Below the pieces are notes generated by a model. It saw nothing but the letters and a program-made list of their open reading frames with translations, had not been told where the DNA came from and searched no databases. A program made the position numbers and the translations under genes. 35,894 nt of DNA from Gulosibacter sp. 10 (lineage in GTDB: Bacteria; Actinomycetota; Actinomycetes; Actinomycetales; Microbacteriaceae), in contig NZ_FUIC01000023.1 of the NCBI RefSeq assembly GCF_900163695.1, forward strand, positions 1 to 35,894, in the 5' to 3' direction. Positions 22,187 to 28,474 of the stretch are shown one piece after another (position 1 is the first letter of the stretch; each line of letters starts with the position of its first letter).

Positions 22187-23386
22187 ATGACTGAATCGCG
22201 TCTCTCGCCCCGTCTCGCCGCCATCGCCCCCTCGGCCACCCTCAAGGTCGACAACAAGGCGAAGGCACTCAAGGCAGCAGGTCGCCCGGTGATTTCGTAC
22301 GCCGCCGGCGAACCCGACTTCGCCACCCCCGACCACGTCGTCGAAGCCGCGCTCGAGGCCGTCAAGGACCCGAAGAACCACAAATACACGGCCAACGTGG
22401 GGCTGCCCGAGCTCCGCGACGCCATCGCCGCGAAGACGCGGCGCGACTCGGGCCTCGACGTTCCCGCCAGCCGCGTGCTCGTCACGAACGGCGGCAAGCA
22501 GGCCGTGTTCGAGGCCATCAACGCCGTCGTCGGCGAGGGCGACGACGTGCTCCTCCCCACCCCCGCCTGGACCACCTATCCCGAGGTCGTGAAGTTCGCC
22601 GGCGGCAACACCGTCGAGGTATTCGCCGACGCGAGCCAGGGCTACAAGGTCACGCCCGAGCAGCTCGAGGCCGCCTTCACGGCGAACACGCGCGCCATCA
22701 TCTTCGTCTCGCCCTCGAACCCCACCGGCGCGGTCTACACCGAGGAGGAGACCCGCGCGATCGGCGAGTGGATCGAGTCGAAGGGCATCTGGGTCATCGC
22801 CGACGAGATCTACCAGAACCTCACCTACGACGGCGAGCGCGCGATCTCCATCGTGGAGGCGACGCCGACGCTCGACAACAAGACCATCCTCGTGAACGGC
22901 GTGGCCAAGTCCTACGCCATGACCGGCTGGCGCCTCGGCTGGCTCGTCGCCCCGGCCGACATCGTCGCCGGCGCCGCGAACCTGCAGTCGCACCTCACGA
23001 GCAACGTGAACAACATCGCCCAGCGCGCGGCCCTCGCCGCGCTCACCGGCCCGAGCGAGCCGATCGAGGAGTTCCGCCTCGCCTTCGACCGCCGCCGCAA
23101 GCTCATCGTCGAGGAGCTCGGCAAGGTGCAGGGCGTGAACGTGCCGACCCCCAAGGGCGCGTTCTACGTCTACGCCGACGTCACCGGCCTCCTCGGCCGC
23201 GAGCACGGCGGCAAGCGCATCGACACCTCGCTCGAGCTGGCCGACTACATCCTCGACGAGGCCGAGGTCGCCGCCGTGCCCGGCGAGGCGTTCGGCCCCT
23301 CCGGCTACCTGCGCTTCAGCTACGCCCTGAGCGACGAGCAGATCGTCGAGGGCATGCGGCGCCTGCAGCAGCTCTTCAACGACTGA
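22187..23386 (+). CDS. PLP-dependent aminotransferase, class I (aspartate aminotransferase type Ib)
   Basis: 399-aa cytoplasmic enzyme that moves an amino group, most likely between aspartate and 2-oxoglutarate. PLP Lys241 is in NGVAKSYAMTGWRLGW; Asn178 (SPSNPTG), Asp206 and Tyr209 (IADEIYQ) hold the cofactor; GEPDF (41-45) and a C-terminal FLRFSYA-like arginine (YLRFSYA) contact the substrate. The pattern fits the Thermus/Bacillus-type (subgroup Ib) aspartate aminotransferases, with possible prephenate activity in some members. It stands alone with its own leaderless promoter and a hairpin terminator 17 bp after its stop. Likely housekeeping. Confidence 0.9.
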   Translation: MTESRLSPRLAAIAPSATLKVDNKAKALKAAGRPVISYAAGEPDFATPDHVVEAALEAVKDPKNHKYTANVGLPELRDAIAAKTRRDSGLDVPASRVLVTNGGKQAVFEAINAVVGEGDDVLLPTPAWTTYPEVVKFAGGNTVEVFADASQGYKVTPEQLEAAFTANTRAIIFVSPSNPTGAVYTEEETRAIGEWIESKGIWVIADEIYQNLTYDGERAISIVEATPTLDNKTILVNGVAKSYAMTGWRLGWLVAPADIVAGAANLQSHLTSNVNNIAQRAALAALTGPSEPIEEFRLAFDRRRKLIVEELGKVQGVNVPTPKGAFYVYADVTGLLGREHGGKRIDTSLELADYILDEAEVAAVPGEAFGPSGYLRFSYALSDEQIVEGMRRLQQLFND

Positions 23387-23403
23387 CGGCGGCGCTCCGC
23401 CGA

Positions 23404-23448
23404 GCACGCGCCGGGTCCGCACCGCGAGGTGCCGGGCCCGGCGCGTGC
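23404..23448 (+). terminator. Two-tier hairpin terminator after aminotransferase
   Basis: GCACGCGCCGGG (23404-23415) pairs perfectly with CCCGGCGCGTGC (23437-23448). The enclosed segment forms a second stem, GCACC-GCGA-GGTGC, closed by a GCGA (GNRA) tetraloop. TT follows. It may also serve the convergent VapC gene. Confidence 0.75.
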
Positions 23449-23498
23449 TTCATGCGCAGGGCGGGCGCGGCTCCGACGCGCGTGCGGCAGGCGATCCC

Positions 23499-23918
23499 TC
23501 AGCCGCTCCAGACGTCGATCCAGCGCTGGTCGTCCGGCACGAGTGAGGCGCGGAGCCCGGCGTCGAAGGTCGCGAGCATCGTGCCGTTCGAGGCCGCCAG
23601 GTTCACCAGCTGCAGGTCGGTCACCTGTCTCCGTCCCATCAGCACACGTGTGTCGATCCGCGGTTCGGCGAGCGACGTCGAATCCACGAGGAAGTTCCAC
23701 CCCGGGACTCGGCGCATCGCTTCGAGCTGTCCGAGCGCCTCGTCGCCGCTCACCGCTCGCCCCACGACCTGCTCGGTCATCAGGAGCCGCAGCAGACCCG
23801 ATTCCGTGACCGGGCAGGTGCTCCAGCCCTCAAGCTCGGCGAATCGCTCATGCGCGACGCGATGGTGGATGTGCTGGTCCCAGGTAAGCGCCAGCAGCAC
23901 GTTGACATCAAGCAGCAT
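23499..23918 (-). CDS. vapC: VapC-type PIN-domain ribonuclease toxin
   Basis: 139-aa toxin of a type II toxin-antitoxin pair, a Mg2+-dependent PIN-domain endoribonuclease. The acidic active-site residues are all present: Asp4 in LLDVNVLLAL, Glu39 in TESGLLRL, Asp101 in VTDLQLVNLA and Asp119 in LATFDAG. I used the ATG at 23918, which starts the PIN fold correctly, instead of a 15-residue longer ORF. It overlaps the antitoxin gene by 11 bp. RNA targets cannot be predicted. The pair lies between housekeeping genes (aminotransferase and murB), so it is likely an accessory insertion. Confidence 0.9.
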   Translation of the reverse strand: MLLDVNVLLALTWDQHIHHRVAHERFAELEGWSTCPVTESGLLRLLMTEQVVGRAVSGDEALGQLEAMRRVPGWNFLVDSTSLAEPRIDTRVLMGRRQVTDLQLVNLAASNGTMLATFDAGLRASLVPDDQRWIDVWSG

Positions 23919-24153
23919 CGCTCGACACGGGATCGTCATCCCGGTAGGAGACCACGAGCTCATCCGTCACCGGATGCCCCTCGACACCCGGCAATACCGG
24001 GAATCCCGATGCTGAAGCGCGTTCGGAACGCGGACGCTTGAGGCCGGAGAGCGCCAGCTCTGAGACGGCCCTGCCCAGAGAGATCCCCTCGGCCTTGGCC
24101 TTGGCCCTCGCCGCGCTGAGCACGGCCGGGTCGAGATCGAGGGTGGTTCGCAT
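23908..24153 (-). CDS. vapB: VapB-type ribbon-helix-helix antitoxin
   Basis: 81-aa antitoxin. Residues 1-40 form a ribbon-helix-helix: beta strand MRTTLDLDPAVL, then helices with ARAKAKAEG and SLGRAVSELA. The acidic C-terminus (~55-81) should wrap the VapC active site. The complex normally represses its own promoter. The ATG at 24153 is preceded by TATGAT and 6 nt (leaderless), and three 8-bp GCATCANN units cover this promoter at 24158-24181. The gene overlaps vapC by 11 bp. Confidence 0.85.
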   Translation of the reverse strand: MRTTLDLDPAVLSAARAKAKAEGISLGRAVSELALSGLKRPRSERASASGFPVLPGVEGHPVTDELVVSYRDDDPVSSDAA

Positions 24154-24181
24154 ACAAGCATCATAGCATCAGCGCATCACT
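24154..24181. promoter_or_regulatory. vapBC promoter with three 8-bp tandem operator units
   Basis: GCATCATA, GCATCAGC and GCATCACT follow one another at 24158, 24166 and 24174, an exact 8-bp period. On the minus strand the first unit contains the -10 box TATGAT, 6 nt before the ATG. Eight-bp tandem boxes are the binding geometry of ribbon-helix-helix repressors such as MetJ, so this is a good candidate for VapB or VapBC autoregulation. Confidence 0.65.
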
Positions 24182-24189
24182 CTGCTTTC

Positions 24190-24205
24190 GGGGCGATATC
24201 GCCCC
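24190..24205 (-). terminator. 16-bp perfect palindrome between unknown gene and vapB
   Basis: GGGGCGATATCGCCCC starts 4 bp after the stop of the upstream unknown gene (minus strand) and ends 8 bp before the third GCATCA unit. It can fold as a 6-bp stem with an ATAT loop and probably separates the two transcripts. It might instead be a protein-binding site. Confidence 0.45.
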
Positions 24206-24209
24206 CTCG

Positions 24210-24995
24210 CTACCCCTCGAGCGAGAAGCTCACCTCGTCGAGCTTCTCGAGCAGCTCCTCGTTCTCCTCGATGCCACCGTAGGCGTCCCACAGCACGATG
24301 TGGAAGCGCGCGCCGGTGAGCGGCATGACGCGCTCGACGAGCCACAGCTCGCCGCCGCCGCAGTCGATCGCGGCGACGAGCATCTCGAGCTCGGTGCCGT
24401 CCTCGCCCTCGAGCACGTGCGTCCGGACCTGCCCGTCCCACGAGGACACGTCGCCGCATTCGTCGGTGACGCGGTTGAGCTGCGCCACCGTGAGCGCCTC
24501 GTCCGACTGCGGGGTGTCGAAGACGCCGGTCTGCCACACCTCGATCGTCGCGGAGTAGTCGGGGCTCACCGCGGTGAACTGGTCCGGCCGGTTGATGATG
24601 TCCTGCTGCGACCAGTCGCCGTACTCGGGCGGCACGAGCGTCACGCCCTCGGGGAAGCGCGCATCCACGTCGATGGGCACGTAGTCCCCCGCCGCCACGT
24701 CGTGCGGCGGATGCGTCGCATCCGGCCCGATGAGCTCGGGGTCGGGCGGCGCGCTCTCCCCCGGGCTCGCGCCGGGGGCGCCCGCGCCCTGCCCCTGCGC
24801 CTCGGGCTGGGTGGGCTCGCCCCACAGGAGCACGAGCGCGATCACGAGGCCCAGCACCACCGCGCCCGAGAGCACGGCCGCGGTCAGCAGCCCGAGGGGC
24901 CGCTTCGCCGGCCGCAGCACGACCTCGGCGTCGGGCTCGGCCTGCTTCCCGAACCTGGGCTCGGGAGGTCGGAACTCGTAGTCGCGGGGGCTCAT
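24210..24995 (-). CDS. Membrane-anchored extracytoplasmic protein of unknown function
   Basis: 261 aa, not recognised. Residues 1-33 are cytoplasmic and proline/charge rich, one membrane helix spans ~34-58 (LGLLTAAVLSGAVVLGLVIA), a Pro/Gly/Ala/Gln linker follows to ~85, and a ~170-residue domain lies outside the membrane. That domain contains two cysteines, in TDECGDVSSW and AAIDCGGGELW, which may form a disulphide, and several Trp and acidic residues. This resembles the many single-pass secreted-domain proteins of actinobacteria. The ATG at 24995 is preceded by TACCCT plus 6 nt (leaderless). The murB stop lies 34 bp upstream on the same strand. Confidence 0.7.
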   Translation of the reverse strand: MSPRDYEFRPPEPRFGKQAEPDAEVVLRPAKRPLGLLTAAVLSGAVVLGLVIALVLLWGEPTQPEAQGQGAGAPGASPGESAPPDPELIGPDATHPPHDVAAGDYVPIDVDARFPEGVTLVPPEYGDWSQQDIINRPDQFTAVSPDYSATIEVWQTGVFDTPQSDEALTVAQLNRVTDECGDVSSWDGQVRTHVLEGEDGTELEMLVAAIDCGGGELWLVERVMPLTGARFHIVLWDAYGGIEENEELLEKLDEVSFSLEG

Positions 24996-25029
24996 GCAAG
25001 CAGGGTACCGGCGCGGCGGGCCGGTGTCG

Positions 25030-26076
25030 TCAGACCTCGAGACCGATCAGGTTGGGTTCCGGGACGAGCAGCACGCCGAACTCCTGCTGCACCCGCGCCT
25101 TGACGTAGCGGGCGAGCTCGGCGATCTCCGCCGCATCCGCCCCGTCGCGGTTCGTGATCGCGAGCGTGTGCTTCGACGAGATCGCGGCGCGCGAGCCGGG
25201 CAGCGAGAAGCCCTTACCGATGCCGGAGCGCTCGATGAGCCACGCGGCCGAGAGCTTCACGAGCGGCCGGCCCTCCTCGTCCTCGCCCGCGTCGAAGCGC
25301 GGGGCGTCCGCGGGCAGGTCCCCGCCGAACTCGCGGTGCACGATCGGGTTGACGAAGAACGAGCCGCTCGAGCGCGTGTCCGGGTCGGAGGCGTCGAGCA
25401 CCATCCCCTTCGAGGCGCGCAGGCGCAGCACCGCGTCCCGCTGCGCCGAGACCTCCACGCGGTCCCCGATCTCGACGCCGAGCGCCCGGGCGAGCTGCGC
25501 GTATCGGACCGTGGCGCCGTCCCCCTCGGCGACGCGGCGCAGCCGCAGCTCGACGCGCAGCACGAGCGCCGTGCGCTCGCCGCGCTTGAGCACCGAGGTG
25601 CGGTAGCCGAGGCCGAGCTCGGCGGCATCGACCCACTCGACCTCGCCGGTGTCGGCGTCGAGCAACTCGACGCGCACGAGCACGTCGCCGACCTCCTGGC
25701 CGTAGGCGCCGATGTTCTGCACCGGCGCCGCGCCGACCGCTCCCGGGATGCCCGCGAGCGCCTCGATGCCGCTGAGTCCCTCCGCGACGGCGCGGTCGAC
25801 GAGCCCGACCCACGGCTCACCTGCCTCGGCGCGCAGCAGCACGTCCTCGCCCGCATCCTCGATCTCGATGCCGCGGGTGCGCACGTGCAGCACCCGGCCG
25901 GGGAAGCCCTCGTCGCCGACGATGGTGTTCGAGCCGCCGGCGAGGATGAGGAAGCGCTCGCCCGAGTCGGTCAGCTCCCGGTAGGCCTCGACGAGCCCCT
26001 CGCGGCCCTCGGGCGCGAGGAGGTCGGCCTCGGCCCGCGAGACCGCCGTGGTGGTGAGCTCGGCGAAGGCGGTCAT
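25030..26076 (-). CDS. murB: UDP-N-acetylenolpyruvoylglucosamine reductase
   Basis: 348-aa FAD enzyme of peptidoglycan synthesis, reducing the enolpyruvyl group of UDP-GlcNAc-enolpyruvate with NADPH to give UDP-MurNAc. FAD-binding motifs ILAGGSNTIVGD (44-55) and ALAGIPGAVGAAPVQNIGAYG (split: ALAGIPGAVG 106-115, NIGAYGQE 121-128) are present. Catalytic residues: Arg159 in GYRTS, Ser239 in SGSFFVNP (proton donor) and Glu347 in the extreme C-terminus NLIGLEV. Length and the retained Tyr loop point to a type I (E. coli-like) enzyme. ATG at 26076 overlaps the MaoC-type stop by four bases, so it is the last gene of a coupled three-gene unit. Confidence 0.95.
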   Translation of the reverse strand: MTAFAELTTTAVSRAEADLLAPEGREGLVEAYRELTDSGERFLILAGGSNTIVGDEGFPGRVLHVRTRGIEIEDAGEDVLLRAEAGEPWVGLVDRAVAEGLSGIEALAGIPGAVGAAPVQNIGAYGQEVGDVLVRVELLDADTGEVEWVDAAELGLGYRTSVLKRGERTALVLRVELRLRRVAEGDGATVRYAQLARALGVEIGDRVEVSAQRDAVLRLRASKGMVLDASDPDTRSSGSFFVNPIVHREFGGDLPADAPRFDAGEDEEGRPLVKLSAAWLIERSGIGKGFSLPGSRAAISSKHTLAITNRDGADAAEIAELARYVKARVQQEFGVLLVPEPNLIGLEV

Positions 26077-26495
26077 ACGGCGAACCGCGCGCGCACCTGC
26101 GCCTTGCCGAGCACGGCCCTGCCCTCGTAGACGACCTCGAGGTCGATGCGCCCCACGCCGTCCTCGCCGGCGGCCTCGGCGATCTTCGCCGTGACGTCGA
26201 CGTCGGCGCCCTCGGCGGCGTCGACGACGACCGGCTTCGTGAACTTCACCTGGTACTCGACCACGCGGCCTGGGTCGCCCAGCGCCTCCACGACCGGCTG
26301 GATGGCGGCGCCCATCGTGAGCATGCCGTGCGCGAGCACGCCCGGCAGGCCGACCTCGGCGGCGATGTCGTCGCGGTAGTGGATGGGGTTGAAGTCGCCC
26401 GAGGCGCCCGCGTAGCGGACGAGCGAGTCGCGGGTGAAGTGGAGGCGCTGCTCGGCGATCACGTCGCCGACTTCGCGCTGGGTGAGGTCGGTCAT
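26073..26495 (-). CDS. MaoC-like hot-dog (R)-hydratase, catalytic subunit (HadB type)
   Basis: 140-aa hot-dog-fold protein of the (R)-specific enoyl/3-hydroxyacyl dehydratase family. The hydratase catalytic pair is present: Asp34 and His39 in SGDFNPIHY, followed by LPGVLAHGMLTMG, the family overhang. It probably works as a heterodimer with the protein encoded just upstream, as HadA/HadB do in mycobacterial fatty acid synthesis. Start ATG at 26495 with GGAGGAG 8 nt upstream; a GTG one codon earlier is less likely. It shares one base with the upstream stop (TGATG) and four with the murB start. In this non-mycobacterial setting the acyl substrate is unknown. Confidence 0.85.
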   Translation of the reverse strand: MTDLTQREVGDVIAEQRLHFTRDSLVRYAGASGDFNPIHYRDDIAAEVGLPGVLAHGMLTMGAAIQPVVEALGDPGRVVEYQVKFTKPVVVDAAEGADVDVTAKIAEAAGEDGVGRIDLEVVYEGRAVLGKAQVRARFAV

Positions 26496-26941
26496 CACTC
26501 GTCTCCTCCGATCACGAGCGTCGCGTGCGAGGTCACGACGACCTCGCCGGTGACGTCGCGGATGACGGTCTGGGCCTGGATCATGTTGACGCGGCCGCGG
26601 GCCACGACGCGGGTGACCTCGAGCTCGGCGGTGAGCTGGTCGCCCGCGAGCACCGGCCGCGAGAACTCGAACTTCTCGTCGCCGTGCACGATGTGCTTCA
26701 GCTCGAAGTCGACGAGCGGGTCGGCGAGCAGCAGCTGCATGCCGCGGTCCTGCAGCACGGCGGTGAAGGTGGCCGGGGCGACGAGGTCGGCGTAGCCCGC
26801 CTCCCGCGCGGCCTCGAGATCGGTGTGGATGGGGTTCGCGGCGAACACGGCGCGCGCGAACTCGCGCACGTGCTCGCGGCCGACGAGGTACGGCTCCGGG
26901 AGCTCGTACCGGCGGCCCTTGAGTTCGGGGTTCACAGTCAC
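26495..26941 (-). CDS. FAS1-type dehydratase-like hot-dog protein, non-catalytic partner (HadA/HadC type)
   Basis: 148-aa MaoC-N-like hot-dog protein. It keeps AANPIHTD at 35-42 with His39, but the catalytic Asp found in its partner (GDFNPIH) is replaced by Ala, so it is probably the structural, substrate-binding half of a HadAB-like heterodimer. GTG start at 26941; TAGACT followed by 6 nt precedes it, the leaderless pattern. First gene of the hadA-like, hadB-like, murB unit, with one-base and four-base overlaps, so the three are translationally coupled. Divergent from the PadR operon (136 bp apart). Confidence 0.82.
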   Translation of the reverse strand: MTVNPELKGRRYELPEPYLVGREHVREFARAVFAANPIHTDLEAAREAGYADLVAPATFTAVLQDRGMQLLLADPLVDFELKHIVHGDEKFEFSRPVLAGDQLTAELEVTRVVARGRVNMIQAQTVIRDVTGEVVVTSHATLVIGGDE

Positions 26942-27077
26942 CCGTTCAGTCTACGAGGCGGGGCGCGGGGCGGACTCAGCCTCCCGCGGCGGATGGGGCT
27001 TGCGCGGCTCTCGATCGGGGTTACTCTGTAATCAGTTACGCGGTAACCATCCCATCCGCGTCCGGAAGGAAGCAACC
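26942..27077. promoter_or_regulatory. Divergent promoters and tandem PadR operators
   Basis: Minus side: TAGACT (26948-26953) 6 nt from the GTG of the dehydratase gene. Plus side: GTTAC-TCT-GTAAT (27020-27032) and GTTAC-GCG-GTAAC (27035-27047), two palindromes with identical GTTAC/GTAA arms, centred 15 bp apart. A TACTCT -10 box (27022-27027) lies inside the first. A ~45-nt leader then runs to GGAAGGA and the ATG at 27078. A PadR protein bound here would cover the core promoter. Confidence 0.7.
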
Positions 27078-27716
27078 ATGTCGGTGAAGCACGCGCTGCT
27101 CGCGCTCCTCCATGCCCGCCCCTCCTCGACCTATCGGCTGCGGAAGCGGTTCGACGAGTCCGCCGGGCAGAGCGTGCCCCTCAACATCGGCCAGGCCTCC
27201 TCCACCCTGCAGCGGCTCGAGCGCGACGGCCTGGTGACTCGCGCCGGGGAGGACGAGGAGGAGGGCGGCGGGCAGCGCTGGCTGCTCACGGACGCCGGCC
27301 GCGAGGAGCTCGAGCGGTGGTGGCGCAGCCCCGTGATCGCGAGCCAGCGCGGCCGCGACGAGCTCGTCGTCAAGCTCGCCCTCGCCGCGATCACCCCCGG
27401 CGTCGACGTGGCTGCGCTGGTGCAGTCCCAGCGCGCGGCCACGCAGCGGACCATGCACGACCTCACGCGGCTGCGGCGGGACGCCGATCGGGAGGACCTC
27501 GTGGGGCGCCTCGTGCTCGACCACCACCTCTTCATCGGCGAGGCCGAGCTCCGCTGGCTCGACGACGTCGAGGCGACGCTGGCGCAGGCCGGACGCACCG
27601 ACGGCCACGGCGCCGCGGACCACGGCGCTACGGACCGTGGCTCCCGCGCCGAGGAGGCGCCCGGCCGCGCGCCCCGCGAGCGCCGCGCCTCCGGCGGCTC
27701 GAGGAGCGCCCGATGA
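27078..27716 (+). CDS. PadR-family transcriptional regulator
   Basis: 212-aa repressor. N-terminal PadR winged helix (~1-85): VKHALLALLHARPSSTYRLRKRF, written in two parts as VKHALLALLH and SSTYRLRKRFDE, then LNIGQASSTLQRLERDGLV and a wing with WLLTDAGREEL. The C-terminal Vir-type helical domain (~100-175) mediates dimerisation; the last ~35 residues are a low-complexity Gly/Ala/Arg tail. GGAAGGA lies 8 nt before the ATG. The ATPase start overlaps its stop by four bases (ATGA), so it heads the operon and likely represses it through the GTTAC/GTAAC dyads. PadR proteins often sense drugs or membrane-active compounds; the ligand here is unknown. Confidence 0.9.
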   Translation: MSVKHALLALLHARPSSTYRLRKRFDESAGQSVPLNIGQASSTLQRLERDGLVTRAGEDEEEGGGQRWLLTDAGREELERWWRSPVIASQRGRDELVVKLALAAITPGVDVAALVQSQRAATQRTMHDLTRLRRDADREDLVGRLVLDHHLFIGEAELRWLDDVEATLAQAGRTDGHGAADHGATDRGSRAEEAPGRAPRERRASGGSRSAR

Positions 27717-28474
27717 GCGGGCGGGCCGAAGCCGAGGACCGCCCCGGTCGGGATGCCGCGCCGGTCCTCGAGCTCCGCGACGCGGTGCGGGTGCACGGCG
27801 CGGGTGCACGGGAGGTGCGCGCGCTGGACGGCGTCTCGCTCGTCGTCCCCGCGGGCGAGTTCGTCGCCGTCATGGGGCCGTCCGGCTCCGGCAAGTCGAC
27901 GCTGCTCGCGCTCGCCGGCGGGCTCGACGCGCCGACCGCCGGCGAGGTGCTCGTCGAGGGCGAGCCGCTGGAGCGCATGCCCGCGAAGCGCCTCGCCCGG
28001 CTCCGCCGCCGGAGCATCGGCTACGTGTTCCAGGAGTTCAACCTCCTGCCCGGCCTCACCGCGCAGGAGAACGTCGCGTTCCCCCTCGAGCTGGAGGGGT
28101 GGACGCGCGGGAGGGCCTTCGCGGCGGCGCGGGCGGCGCTCGAGGAGTGCGGCATCGCGGAGCTGGCGGGGCGCCGCCCCGAGGACATGTCGGGCGGCCA
28201 GGCCCAGCGCGTCGCGATCGCCCGCGCCCTCGTCGGACCCAGGCGCCTGGTCCTCGCCGACGAGCCCACCGGCGCGCTCGACAGCGCCGCCGGCTCGGCC
28301 GTCCTCGAGCTCCTCCGGCGCCGGGCCGACCTCGGCGCCGCCGTGGTGATGGTGACGCACGAGGCGCGCTTCGCCGCGTGGGCCGACCGCACGGTCTACC
28401 TCCGCGACGGTCGGATCTCGGGCTCGAGCGGCCCCTCCGACCCCGCCGAGCTGCTCGACGGATGCGCGCGATGA
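27713..28474 (+). CDS. ABC transporter ATP-binding protein (LolD/MacB-like)
   Basis: 253-aa ATPase with all motifs: Walker A GPSGSGKST (55-63), Q loop in VFQEFNLLPG (~104-113), signature MSGGQAQRVAIARAL from ~159, Walker B LVLADEPTGALD just after, and H loop VTHEARFAAWADR. The long N-terminal extension (~17 residues) is not conserved. Sequence style is that of the MacB/LolD/FtsE group that pairs with FtsX-like permeases; such systems are mechanotransmitters or extract lipophilic compounds or peptides. It starts inside the PadR stop and its stop overlaps the permease start, so the three genes are coupled. Confidence 0.93.
   Translation: MSGRAEAEDRPGRDAAPVLELRDAVRVHGAGAREVRALDGVSLVVPAGEFVAVMGPSGSGKSTLLALAGGLDAPTAGEVLVEGEPLERMPAKRLARLRRRSIGYVFQEFNLLPGLTAQENVAFPLELEGWTRGRAFAAARAALEECGIAELAGRRPEDMSGGQAQRVAIARALVGPRRLVLADEPTGALDSAAGSAVLELLRRRADLGAAVVMVTHEARFAAWADRTVYLRDGRISGSSGPSDPAELLDGCAR

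Noticed and set aside
27637-28470. Upstream extension of the permease frame to 27637
   Set aside because: It would overlap the complete ATPase gene in another frame; the ATGA junction at 28471 gives a natural start.
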